Source: Macrocybe gigantea (Eukaryota; Basidiomycota; Agaricomycetes; Agaricales; Callistosporiaceae). From it: a DNA stretch of 64,000 bases. Position numbers and translations under genes: made by a program. Below are positions 40,774 to 52,771 of the stretch, one piece after another. The notes under the pieces were generated by a model, which was given only the letters and a program-made list of their open reading frames with translations, did no database searches and was not told the DNA's origin. The stretch lies in the NCBI GenBank assembly GCA_011319805.1, contig SJRY01000125.1, forward strand, positions 1 through 64,000. Direction: 5' to 3'. The first letter of the stretch is position 1. Each line of letters opens with the position of its first letter.

Positions 40774-42413
40774 GGTACTATACCGCCATGGGTACCGCCC
40801 GGTAACCAAATGGGGCAGTGGGTCACAGCCACTATGAAGAGTACAGCCCCTCCATGCAAACATATGGCAGTTCTGGCGGAGCTACACTCACGACAGAACT
40901 AGTGAGCACAGGTTGAAAGGGATGCCGCTTACAATCCACGTTCGACGATACGCACCCGAATTTGAGGCGATTTCCCCGCCCTTGTCCTCCGTCTACCCCT
41001 CGGCGTCACGTGATGAGCAGCCATCCTCCGTTTAGCCGGATAGACAGCATGCAGATAGAGGTCATTCTAGACGGCCTACATAAACAGGTCAAAAAAGGCG
41101 GAAACAAATGATCGCAGCAGGAGGACTGCAGTGAAAGATATTAGAACCATAATGAGGAAATAGAGAACAAGTACGGTGAGATGAATAACGCCCTTGTTCG
41201 ACCTGCGTACAACAGTGGGCGTATAGAAAGCTCCGCAAACGGTGCGGGACCGGTTTGTTCCAAAAGAAAGCAAATTCAGCTCAAGACATAAACAAGATGT
41301 TCGCTAGGAAAGAGAAGAATTTCTTTTTCGTCACGTTGGGCTACCCTGACGGGCAGACAAGTCAACAAGCCAGACCTGGCAAGCTATAAATGGACTGTTT
41401 CAAACGTCCGACGGGAAACAGACATTTTCCGCCAGGGAGTCAGTATGAGTGAGGCAGAGATGATTGTTATCGGCGAGCTTGATGACAAGATGCCAAAAGG
41501 GAAAAACGAGCACCGGGACTACGCAGGAGAGGATTGCAGTTGGACCGAAACGGCGGAACAAAGAAAAAAAAATGCAGGTGTAGGTGTTTCCGCATGGCCA
41601 GAGGGCGTCTGAAGCAAGCGCCCAAATGCGCGCCGAAGAATGAATCGCACGGCGGAGATTTGCGTTAACGAATTTCCGAACAGTTCGTTCGTGCGTTCGT
41701 ATGTCAGAATCTCCATCTCCGGCGCATCGACAAGAGAAAAAAGGGCAACACAAGAAAAAAAGACGCAAACGACGTCCTGCACGGTTGCGACAGGCTTCGC
41801 ATTCGAGGTGCCAAAGAAGCACGAGAGCATGATATCCGTCGTTGTCGTCGCGTTGTCGCGGCCTTGACGGGACGTGAGTTGTTGAGAGTTTCCACCGTTC
41901 CAGCCTCGTTGCCATGCACACTGACTCTGCGTCGAGTACATACGTGTGACATGAACAGGTTGAGAGGTGCAGGCGATAAAGAGCTCCACGTACCTCCCCA
42001 CATGCGCGCGTCACGGCACAGCCGTTGCCCGACGCCCGATGTGGGGGAAGGGATTCGTGTTGGACGAATTGCAGTGCCCGTCGTCGTGCCAGGGATTTTT
42101 GACTTCGGCCCTGCCATATTTGGCAAAAAAAAAAAAGAGATGGCGCGTCCAACGCTGGACACGATGCGGAGCAACACAGCAGCGACAGTCAAGGCGTCCC
42201 AGCGTTAGCCTCGACAATGGAATGGCTAAGGAGCAAAAGAACACGCAAAGGTCTGGCCAGCCAGCGACGCGAACGACCCAGACCCCCAAAGATGGAAACG
42301 TTGCCGGAAGATCCCGACCGGTCTCTCCGACCTGTCCCTCATTTTCCACTGTCTCATAAACCAAACGAGCTCGCCGTCGTCGTCGACCAAACACAAAAAA
42401 AAAGAACACCATA
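40774..42413. promoter_or_regulatory. 1.6 kb divergent intergenic region, bZIP and COX subunit VI
   Basis: Long overlapping frames on both strands at 41.4-42.4 kb have low-complexity, family-free translations and I take them as chance. The region just before 42414 (A-run at about 42400-42408) is the leader of the COX gene. Confidence 0.45.
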
Positions 42414-42909
42414 ATGCTGTCCAACGTCCTTCGTGCCGCTGCCCGGCCTGCTGTCGTCTCGCGCGCCGTCCTCGCCGCCCGCGCAGCACCCATCGTCGTG
42501 CTCCACCGCCCCGCCAGCACACACGCCCAGGAGTCGTTCGAGTCCTTCTCGGCGCGCTACGTCGAGTTTTTCAAGAACGCAGAGGACCTGTTCGAGGTGC
42601 AGCGTGGCCTGAACAACTGCTTCGCCCACGACCTCGTGCCCTCCCCCGAGGTCATCGAGGCTGCACTCAGGGCGGCCAGACGCGTCAACGACTACTCCAC
42701 TGCCGTCCGCATCTTCGAGGGCATCAAGGCCAAGGTCGAGAACAAGCAACAATACCAGGCGTATCTGGACGAGCTCAAGGTCGTTAGAGAAGAGCTGGGT
42801 GAGGCACCTAATCCCTCGGCCATGATCGGAAGGGCGTGGTTCGCTGAATGCACTTCCTTGGATCCCTATAGGCATCGACACAAAAGAGGAACTCTACGGC
42901 CGCTCATGA
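42414..42909 (+). CDS. COX6: Cytochrome c oxidase subunit VI (Cox6; COX5A in animals)
   Basis: Nuclear-encoded subunit of respiratory complex IV on the matrix side of the inner mitochondrial membrane. The presequence is MLSNVLRAAARPAVVSRAVL, Arg-rich and free of acidic residues, with a likely cleavage before the STHAQESFESF segment. The mature body has SARYVEFFKNAEDLFEVQRG, LNNCFAHDLVPSPEVIEAAL, RAARRVNDYSTAVRIFEGIK and YQAYLDELKVVREELG. One intron, 42799-42871, is followed by IDTKEELYGRS and a stop at 42907-42909; unspliced reading runs on into unrelated sequence. Length (about 141 residues) and helical repeat pattern fit the family. Confidence 0.95.
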
Positions 42910-45900
42910 ATTCGAACTCGGTTGAACAATTGTAAGTCGACGCTTTGTCTTCCGACGCTCAGGTCTGATGCTCACATACGTGGACAGTTTAGATGGAAGA
43001 AATGAACGGCCTAATTTTGTGCGAACGTTCATACCGCATATGTTGTTTTGCAGAGTCTGGATAATATCGAGCATTTCAACCTTCATAAAATCGCAGCCAG
43101 CAGAACATGTTGGCGAAACAATCTCTCCCAAATGTGTCATCCGCTTGGCTGGGAAAGATGCAAACTCGGAATGCGTGATCTTTCTTCTCTGGCATCAACA
43201 TCTGCCAGATGCAACAAGATACGTCCTGTCGACCAGTTCCTGGCAAAGGATGCGTTCGCCCCGAAAAAACGGTCAACATGGCCGGTCTCAGTAAATGATC
43301 TGCCTTATTGGTCAAGTTTGCAAATCTGCTTCGCATCGGCTAATTTGGTCTCTTGGAAGAAAATGACCGTTGTGGAGATCTGATTGAGAGGCACTGCACA
43401 CGGCTCGGAGGTTTCTCATCGGTATTATTTGGCTTTGTTGAATTTGGCCGGCTACGCCTGCTGTGCCAAACTTTGTGTGACACCGCCACCGATCGATGAA
43501 GACACGTTTCTGTGTGTTCGGCCGTTTTTAGGCGGAGGATCAAATTAAAACGAGTTTCAGGTCTCCCAGGTGCGGCACAGCACTTTTGGGATAGAGTGTA
43601 TTTACGAGAATGACATCACTGAAGCGTATTCCGATCTCGTCCCGACATACACGGCATATCAAGGCGTCCAAGGAATTCAGTGCTGAGAGGTGGTATTGAA
43701 GAGCTGTCACGGTCCCGCATGTCCGATACGAGAAATAGAGGGTGTGTGAGCATCACGGCCAGCATGCTCGCCCGTGATTGGCATTCTCCATCATCCGTGA
43801 TGGTGGAGTCGTCGAAAGCATCGGAGCATGGGCTCCATGCTGCGCAGATCAGTCATTCGGCCCGTCAAAAAACCACAACACGCATCCAATTGGCTTTCAC
43901 CGAACCCCGTCCATCGGCATCAACCCGAGGAAGACGAAGGAGGGAGGTACGGACATAAACACCTACAGAGGCGCTCATCTCATGCTCCTCCGTCGCTTCC
44001 CCGCAAAGCGATGCCCCGCAAATCGACCGACGATCAGGCTTTCAGGTGCTCAGATTCCGTACCGGTGTATGTTTGTTTTGGAGCCGAGATACGGTATTGT
44101 GCGGGGCTATGCTGCTTCACGCCGGATCGCGTTCTGGCGCCTGTGTTCGGCTTGGGGGCAGCCAATAAACGACATCATCAAATTCCTTCGACGCGGCCTA
44201 TCTTGACGCGGCCACTGCTGGCCGTTCATTGCAGCAGACAAAACGCAGATATATCTTAGCGCTGATGCTGGATCGTGTGTACTGCGATCCAGTGCACTCG
44301 CAAGTTCGCCGAAGCTCGGAGTACGCATGACTTCTGCAGAACAGAGGGGCGGGGACCCCAGGCTGGCCAGTCACTCACCAGATCCCTCACTAACATCTCT
44401 GCCCATCAAGAAAGAGACGCTCCGATCTTCCACATCAGGGTTCTCTCTGATCGTGAAGCCCATCTGTCAATGGCCGGCGTCGACCGGACCATCAAGCACC
44501 CATAGCGCAAGCAGACCCACAAGGTACCGTGTTGGAAGAGATTTGAACGGCGATGTCCGTTCTCTCGTGCTTCCGCCATCACCACGTTCGCCATTGTTCA
44601 TTGCTCACGATCACGTCTCTTTCTAGCTTCTCACAAAAGCTATTGCCTTGAGAAGGAAATGTCCCCGAGACTCGACACAGACTTTTGGTGAAAGTTCCAT
44701 CAGACAACGCAAACTTGCCATCTCTCACACTCTCAAGTACACACATTGATTTTCCCATGCTCCCCGACATCTTTAGGATCTAGGCAAGGCGACTGCGGAG
44801 AAGCGCGATCCTCTGTAATGCAGAACCGCTGAAAAACGCCTTATCCACAAATGTTTTAACTTCGCTTGGACACCCCACTGATAAGCCCTGACGCCCGTCC
44901 AAATGGAAGGCCATTAAACAAAAAGATTGAACGGCGACGATCAAGAAGTCGCACCTATCCGACAAACACTTAATAAATTTAAACCTCCCAGATATCGATG
45001 CGCGAGAGCATCCACGCTTTTTGTTAGAAGACGTGGGCCAAATTAAACTCGAGGTGGCGCGATGGTCTGCCGTTGCATTTCAAGGGTACTTTTTTTTTCA
45101 TCCTTCCATCTCGCGCATCTTGTGAGAGAGACTAACTTACTGCATGGGAAAAAAAATGAAAGCCGTCACCGAATACGGAAAGTGGTTAGGAAAATGACCC
45201 TTTGGTTCTTTTGCGAGCCTCGCGCCACCCTGACCGTTCCAAAGTCCGAAGATAAGCAAGCCTTCTTGCCGAATGTCCGAAACGATAACTACGGAGTTTC
45301 GACGAGAGAAAATTGCGTGTATATTATCAATGTAAAAGGAAAGAAAAACCAAGAAGAAACTTTGAGACAAATTTACAGAGATGAGCGGTAAAGAGGAGTG
45401 TACGGAAGAAAGACTAATGAAGATACAAGATGAGAGAGGAGATTATGAACCTAATCCTACATACACACGAACATGACATTTGCAAGGGAAGAAAGGAGGA
45501 ACATACAAGCACATGCGATGAGATGTGGGAGATCAGGAGTGTTCAAAAAACGATATTTGGGAAAGACCGTAAAAGAGCTCTAGAGGGATGAGACTTTTTT
45601 GATAAGGGAAAAATAAGGAAAAAAAAGGCAATAAAAAAAAGTCCATATTCTTGCGAGATTCGGAGAAAGAAGAGGACTTGAAACCCTCTTGTATTTTCGG
45701 ACGACCTTGTCGTTCATTCGTTAATTTCGTTTCTTTTGGATATGGTCGGGAAAGTGCGACGACGACGGAGATCGAGATTGCCAGAGGTAAACGAGCACGG
45801 GCGTTGGGCGCTTGAATGTGAAGATTTTCGGTGAAAGCGGTGTCATGGATGGCGCAGGTTGCGGCGATATGAATAGTGAAATAAAGAATAAGAAAGGGAA

Positions 45901-46243
45901 AGGGAAAGAGACAAGGAAGACGCATAAAGGATGTACAAGAAAAGATGGAGGAAAGGTCGCAGAGCAATAGTGTACAGTTTTCGAAAGCGAATGCGGATAA
46001 CGATAAGAACAAAAAGGAAAAGGAACTCGGTAAAGAGTGAATGGAAGGGGAGAGGAAAAAGCGCCAGCCTTGTTCGACGGTCGACGAGTCACCACAGCGA
46101 CTTGGCAAATCTTGTAGGAACATTCAAGCGAATCGCACCGTGTCTTGCTCGCCCATATCCTCGAATCCCGATCCCACGCATCGTCGCAGCTGAAAACAAA
46201 AAAGAAAAGGCAAGCGGGAGCAGCGAAAAAAACAGCAACACGT
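42910..46243. other. 3.3 kb with no supported gene
   Basis: Open frames up to about 140 codons occur on both strands (for example 43778-44259, +; 44406-44770, -), but none shows a known family or a coherent exon chain. The last kilobase (45.4-46.2 kb) is strongly purine-rich on the plus strand with repeated aaaga/ggaaa and is probably the long 3' leader-out of the PP1 subunit gene on the minus strand. Confidence 0.4.
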
Positions 46244-49200
46244 TTATCCTCCCAGAATCGTCAACTGAGGAGAAACAGACACCGCCTGCGTGGCGGCTGC
46301 CGTGGGGGTGCCCGGACTCATCGATGTAGTAGATGAAGGGCCGGATAGATGCGCACCGCCGCTACCGCTTCCAGCCGAGGGAGGCGGCGTCTGCGCAAAG
46401 CACCACCGACGGACAAAGGCCTCATACAGCGCCGCACGGTCCGTTTCGCCAGATGCCAGCCCTGTCGTTGTTGCAGTTGCCGGAGAAGTGGCTGTAGTGG
46501 CGGCTGTCGTGGGGAATGGAGCACTAGGTGTGGCATTGGCGCGAGTTGTAGAGGCGGCTAGAGAACTGGCGGCTGCAGCGGACGAAGACGAATCCGGCAG
46601 CGCCATATCATCTCGAACCACCAGCGCCTCGCTTCCCGTGTTAGCCTTCGCGTCAGCGCCAGTAATGAAGGATGACGCGACGTCCGCAGCAGACCACGCG
46701 CGCTCGCCAATCCCAGGGCGCCGCATCATCCACGTGCCCGCACTCGGACGCGGAGGCGACGCGGGGAACACGCGTGTCCCGACGCGCGAGGCTGCAGTCG
46801 CGGTGGTGGTGGCAGTGATGGCAGGAGCTGTGGACAGTTTTTCAGGCGGCGGCAAAGGCGTCCTGCTCGGCTCGACACGCCCACGTACAGGAAGCGGCTG
46901 CGTTGGCGCCAGTGGCGTCAATGTCGGCGTCAGTGTTGGCGTCGGGACATCAACCTCTTCTATCTTTTCTCCCGTGCCCTGGGTCTGAGTCTGGTCCCTG
47001 TCACCCAATCGGGCGCGTGTCATCTCAGCGACGCTCTCCACGCTCGACGTCCTAGACGAGCCAGGGCTCGACTCGCCCGAAGACGGAGTACCAGAACCTG
47101 AGCCCGATCCCGATCCCGAGGAAGACGAAGATGAAGACGACGAGCACGATCCCTCCGAAGACCCCACAACCACTTCGTCCTTCCCCCGTCCTATTGCCGC
47201 CCCATCCTGCTCAGGCTCACGCGACTCACCAACAGGTGTCTCACGCCACGCACCATCTCGAGCGCCACCCCAAGGCCAGTACAGCCCAAAAGCAGAGCCG
47301 CTAGGAGCAGCAGGAACGGGAAAAGCAGTGCTAGAGCTAGAGGGACCAGCGCTGCCGCGGTCGCCAGCGATAGCATGAGGTGCGGCAGACGATCCAAGAG
47401 GCGACGAGGCGAGGAAGGATGCTCCAGGAGGCGACGTACTAGCCAGGAACGTGAGGCCCACGTCCAGGCTTCCCATCTTCGAACCAGGGCCGGGCGCGAC
47501 AGTCGTCGCGGTCGTTCGTGCGGGTGCGGGTGCAGGTGTTGGACCAGCGGCTGTCGCTGCCGTCGCTGCCTGACCCGTTGCAGATGCAGGCGCTGTTGTC
47601 TTTGTAGACGCCGGGACGTCAAGCCCCTCGGACGCTGCGTCATGCGTCTCGCCGGTCCGAAAGGACCTCTGACTCGGAAACGGGATCGGCGCCGTCGTGC
47701 TGCTCGTGGCGGGCTCCGCAACCACCTCAGCAACATCCTGGCCTGTCTTACCATCACCCACAGTGCGCTCAGATTCAGCTTCCGCACGAAAAAGCCTTCG
47801 AAACGGAAGCCCGTCGCCTCTGCCGCCATGTCCACTCCCGATCTCATCAGTAGGACTCACGGGTGCCGAGATCGCGCCTCTTTTTCCGCCCGCACCATCA
47901 TGGGCGAGAAACGGATATCCGCCGATAGTCGTGCTGCCATAGCCGTAGCCGGTGCCATACCCATATCCAAGGGATCTCTTAGTGTTAGAGGGCGGTGGCC
48001 CTGCAACGGCAGCGTACGACGGTGCGGCATAATTCTTTAGGTTGAGTTTCTTGAGGCGCGCGAGGAGCGTCGCTGTAGCTGCAGCGTGGGCTGATGGGGT
48101 CAACGTGGCCGTCGGTCGCATTTGGGATGGGACATCCGGTGCAGGTATTGACGGCGCCTTCGGCCCTACTGCCGTTGTCGCAGGGGCAGCTGAAGACGTA
48201 AAGGCGTCTATATATTACGAAATAAGCTCTTGCCCGGAACCGAAAGAACACAAAAGCAGACTCACCGCGCTGCACCTCGGCCCGCACCTTTTTGAATCCT
48301 ATCTTATAATTCCTCCCCGAGTTGTTATCCCAATACTCGGGGCCTTGCACGCCGTCTCCGCGAAGCTTGCCTCCCCACTCCGTATCACAGCCCTGCCTCC
48401 GCCTGCCGCTGAAGACGACGGGGACGAGGGCGCTCTGAGCCGTGTGGGCTCGTCTGCAAGGAGCAAGGAGCGGGGCGCACCGCCGACGGGCGTCATGTAT
48501 CTGACGACGAGCCAGAGCGTCTTATTCTCAAGCGAGGGCGCATAGTCCTCGAGCTTGATCGTGAAATCGAAGCGGTCCCATGCGGGGTGGGCTGCGTCGC
48601 CCATGCCAGGCTGCACAACGGCGTCTCCCTTCTTGCCGCGCCTCCTCTTCCCCTCTCTCAATGCCGACTTCCCTTCTCCCTCATCCTCTTCTTCGTCGCC
48701 GGTGTCGATGAGCCCTGAGCCAGCGATGAACACACCCTCGGGGAGGCGGCTCAGGCTCTCGCGGTACCGCGCCGAGACTTCGGATGTGGTATCCCACTCG
48801 TCGAGCGTGAAGCGCACTGCGACGATCTTTTCGTACGCGAGGTTGCGCACGAGGAGTGTGCCTCGGAGCGACAGCGGCTGTTGCTGCTGCTGCTGCTGCT
48901 GTTCCTTCGATTTGTCGGAAGGAGAAACGAGGTGGAGTGCCTCGAGGTGCACATTGGCGTGGGGATGGGGCGAAAAGGCGGGAACAGGTGAGCATGTGTC
49001 TTTGTCGAGCTTGTACGCCCATGATGGTGGAGAGGGGGACGGCGTCGCAGTGACCGCAGCGGAGTCTGGGACGATTGTCCTCGGCGCGGACGCCCTGATT
49101 GGGCTGACAGGAAACCTAGGGAATGGATATCCCCAAGCGCTCCTCCGCTGTGCATACGGATACCCAATCGTGTCTCTGTCGGTCTCTGTCTCTGTCTCGG

Positions 49201-49960
49201 TGTCGTCGCCTACGATGGCGCCTGTATGCGTAATGGCGCGGACGCGGGAGACAGCGGCGGGCTTTGCAGAGCGGTCGAATATGCGCACGGACGCGAGATG
49301 GTCCTGCTTGGAGGGGAAATGCACGTTCTTGGCGGGAAGCGGGGAGGTAGGCGCGGACTGCGTCCGGGCGTGCGCTGTGAGAGAATGTGGACCGATGGAA
49401 GCCTCGGAGGCGGCAGGAGAGGCGATGGCAGGGGAGGAAGAAGAGGATTTGAGGGATGATTTGAGTGGCTTGCCGTTGGGGAGGATCACAGGCGTCGAGG
49501 ACGTGCGCGGCACGCTTGGGCGCGGGGATGTGGGTTTTTGTGCCAATACCAATGGTGGGTTCTCAGATTGCGGCGAGAGCGGGGACGCGCGTGGAAAGGG
49601 AACGGCTCCATTGCTGGCCGTCGTGGGTGTGTTGGCCGGAGGCATGGGTATCCTGAGCGAGCTGTTCTTCTGCCTCCATCTTGCGCTCCCGGAGGCACCT
49701 GCGGAGGACATTCTTCGTTCTTCCTCGCTGTCGCTTCCATCGTCGTCGTCATACGATGAGTCGTATGAATCGTCGTCCTCGTCGTCCTCGTGACGGAGGT
49801 GAAAGACGGTTCTGTGGGTTCGGCGGGGGAGATTCATGCCGAGAGACGAAAACGCGCCTGTGCCTATGGCTTCTGTTGTGTACGAACGTCGATGTCCCGG
49901 TCTGCCCTGGACGTGGATGGGCAGCGGCGCAGGAGCGGGCGCAGGGATAGAGTAGGGCAT
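46244..49960 (-). CDS. Protein phosphatase 1 regulatory subunit with CBM21 (Gac1-like)
   Basis: Targets PP1 to glycogen and so favours glycogen synthesis. The first exon (49960-48266) reads MPYSIPAPAPAPLPIHVQGR, an acidic run (DEDDDSYDSSYDDDDGSDSE), a PP1-docking RVxF motif (KNVHF), a short polyGln tract, then the CBM21 carbohydrate-binding domain: LRGTLLVRNLAYEKIVAVRF, TLDEWDTTSEVSARY, DRFDFTIKLEDY, LWLVVRYMTPVGG and, in the next frame, PEYWDNNSGRNYKIGFKK. That frame change near 48375 is one missing base inside the domain. The intron is 48190-48265. The second exon is about 650 codons of Ala/Ser/Thr/Pro-rich low-complexity sequence with no domain that I know, ending TQAVSVSPQLTILGG. Long antisense frames across both exons are shadows of its biased composition. 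Confidence 0.85.
48877..48903 (+). repeat. CTG/CAG microsatellite in the PP1 subunit gene
   Basis: Tandem CTG on the plus strand, coding eight Gln (KEQQQQQQQQ) just before the CBM21 domain. Prone to length change between strains. Confidence 0.8.
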
Positions 49961-52545
49961 TTCTATGATTTCTTCATGACGTCAGACGTTTGCTCATCGA
50001 CGAGAGGGAAACAGACGAACCGACCGTATCAAAGAAAAGAAAAAAGGTGTGTAAAGGACTCGCAGCTGGCGAGAATCAGAACGGACGAGGAGGAGGAGTA
50101 GCCATCCAACGAACGGAGCGGGATGCTGCGAAAAGAAAAAAAAAAGTTGTTTCCGAGTTTTATATTTATTTTTTTTGAAAAAACCGGTGCCGGTGACTCA
50201 GCAACGTTCGAAAAGACGCTCCACAAAGATCGCGCACCCAAAAACGGAAAAAGGACCCCGTTATCTTTTATCTCGCTGTACCTTTTAACTTATTTTTCTT
50301 CCTTTTTTTTTCAAAAGAGAATTCGAATCGTATCAGCGTTCTGGTGTCTCACACTTCTTTTTTGGCCCCGTCTTATCTGCGTTTGCTGTCTTTTTTCCCC
50401 TTCCTTCCGCCGGCTTCGGACCTGTGCTCGAGTGGGCTAGATCTCCCGACCGTCGCCGTGCCCATCCAGACGTCCAGACCACACCGCCTCGACCAATTTT
50501 TTTTTTCGCAATTCATCCTCACACGTTCTCTGCCGCTTTCCCAAGCCCTGCTAGTCTTGTAGTTGCAGCCACCCTCCGGGCGGAGTATACATCAGGATGA
50601 AAATTTTTTTCGCGTAGACATTCCCTCCGCACCACCACCTCCTGTCTCACTGCAATATTTCGTGATCATTCCTCTTCTGCACTCCTCCTTTGTCCTGTGA
50701 CGCGTCTTTTCCCTTCCTAGGACGTCGCACCTGATCATGCATTCCATCAGAGAACACGAAGGCCGAAAACGAGAAAAAGAAAAACAAGAGTTGACAACGG
50801 CAGACATCGCTAAACTCGCGCAAATGATACCATGCGACGACGCAACCAACAGTCATCGATCGCATCATCCTGTGCACAAACGTTGACGCCTTCGTTTTCG
50901 AAACGACATCACTCAGGAAAAATTAAACGCTAGACATCCTTGGCGAATCTGAACCCACCAGGGTTAGCTCTGATGCCTGTGCACATGAATGGAAAGCGCG
51001 ATGGCGTTTTGGTTGTAAATTGCAAGGGATGTTGCTTTGAAATGAAAAATCTAAAACAGACCAGAGACGATGCTCTTATCAAGACGCAGACCCTAGCGAT
51101 CAGCCCTGACTCGATATAATTCCCTGGAGATGGGCGCTCCTAACTCTCTTCCAGAGACCGATTGGCAGATATCAGCGATGCAGACACGCTCGACCCGGGT
51201 ATTATTGCTTCGCGTCCACAATCCATTTGTCTTTTTCATTTCATTTATTTCCCTCAAGTGATATATGTATTTTATCATCCAGGCGTGCGTCAAATCCGAG
51301 CAGGGAAGGAATGCTGAAAGGAAACACGTTCGTCGATGTCCTCAAACGTTCGAGTTCGCTCCGCTCGGACCGTCCGACGCTCCATCCGTCCATCAACACC
51401 GGCGGAGCACGTAAACGAAAATTTAAACTCAAAACCCGGCAACCATGATATGCACGCAACCTCCATGGTACTCGCGACCAGTCGTGATATGAATTCATCC
51501 AAAACACCGGAAGGCAAGATAAGATACGAAATCTAAAAAAGGAAAAAGCGAAGAAAACAATGGACAGTGTATTAACGATCCCTTACGCATCTGAACACTA
51601 GCGTTCGTTTCTGACGAAGAATTCCTTCGTTCTTATCTCTTAGGCCTCATCACACAACTATCAAGCTATGGCTAAAATGACTCCCGTCTTACACCTACCC
51701 ACTCATCTCCAGCCCCACTCTTCGACTGCAAGGCATTCAGGAAGCGCGAGCCAGAATCGTGGTGCAGCGCATCGTTGGAGCCATCGTACGCAACCAGAAG
51801 GCAGAAACGCAGGTAAAATTTTCGAGAGAAGCAGCGCGGATCGTCATCGACTCATAACAATGCGTCATTTGTCCAACTAGCCCTAGATAACGCGGATCCA
51901 TAGGCAGAACGCGGGCACCGAGAATGTTGGTTTAGGTTAACTCGAGCGCCACTCGCGGTGGAGAGCGGTTAGCGCTAGCTACTAGCGAAAAGGTTGAGCA
52001 AGCAAGGATCCGAGAGATAAGGAAGAGCACTCCATCGCACGTCACGCGTCTGTCTGTTGCTTGTTGTAGGGACGGGAGAAGCCCAGAGAACGCACGCCCC
52101 ATATGCATATTATCGGCCCCACGTACATGCTCGGGCACGCAGAGAAGAAGGGGAAAAAAAGTCATATGCTGCGGGGAATCCGATGATGAGCTCTTCGTCG
52201 TCATAGATGATACCTCGTCAATCACACTTTCCAGGCGCGCATGAATTCCCCCGCACTCCTGACGTCGTTCATTCGTATGTGGGGCATGACGAGAATGCTG
52301 GGAAACGCTGCGGGGCATTTTTTTTCCCGGTGGAAGAGCTGCTCACACGGCCTCCGCCTGGCTACGGCAAAGCCGAGACGGTGAGAAGAAGGGTATCGGC
52401 GACGGCGACGGCGACGGCACAGCGACGTACGTCTGCGTTTGTGTAAAGTCTTCAGCGGCGGTGTCATTGTCGGTGGCGAGACGCCGAGTCTCGTGTCGGC
52501 AATCGAAATCTTTTCTTTATTTTTGTTACAGACTCTCAAGCGGTC
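49961..52545. other. 2.6 kb upstream of the PP1 subunit gene, no supported gene
   Basis: The first 600 bp have long A/T and pyrimidine runs (for example 50130-50180, 50290-50320 and 50498-50507) and should be promoter and leader. Further on there are only short frames without family resemblance. Confidence 0.4.
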
Positions 52546-52771
52546 ATGTGGAACGAAAACAGATTCTCCTACCGCCCTCAGGATGTAAACGACCCAGCTA
52601 TGGCGGCACACGTGCGTCGCGTGGTCTGGGGCCTCGTGTCGGACGAGGGATTGTGGGGCCGGCCGGACGATAGGGACTACGGCCATCGAAAGGTAATGCC
52701 TCGCAGGCATCGTGTGCAGTCAACGTACTTCTTGCCGCCTGCAGTATCTCCAGGTGCCTGTGAATGTGGAG
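52546..52771 (+). CDS. Small two-exon hypothetical protein, about 58 residues
   Basis: The ATG at 52546 gives MWNENRFSYRPQDVNDPAMA, AAHVRRVVWGLVSDEGLWGR and PDDRDYGHRK. A donor (gtaatg at about 52693) and acceptor (cctgcag just before 52746) join to YLQVPVNVE and a stop. A gttacag site lies just before the ATG, so it may instead be an internal exon of a longer gene. I do not recognise it. Composition is strongly protein-like compared with surrounding frames. Confidence 0.4.

Noticed and set aside
40672..40863. N-terminal extension of the bZIP ORF by 64 codons
   Set aside because: It would start upstream of a strong TATA box, and the added sequence (Cys-rich, MFAWRGCTLHSG) does not look like protein of this family.
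41400..42152. 250-codon minus ORF upstream of COX6
   Set aside because: Cys/Arg-rich, no family resemblance, and overlaps equally long frames in other phases; looks like chance.
45533..46123. 196-codon minus ORF rich in Phe, Leu and Ser
   Set aside because: Produced by a pyrimidine-rich strand next to the PP1 subunit stop; probably 3' UTR.
46290..46988. 232-codon plus-strand ORF
   Set aside because: Antisense shadow of the Ala/Thr-rich second exon of the PP1 subunit.
48555..49793. 412-codon plus-strand ORF
   Set aside because: Antisense to the CBM21 exon; Ser/Gly/Val-rich low complexity produced by the biased codons of the real gene.
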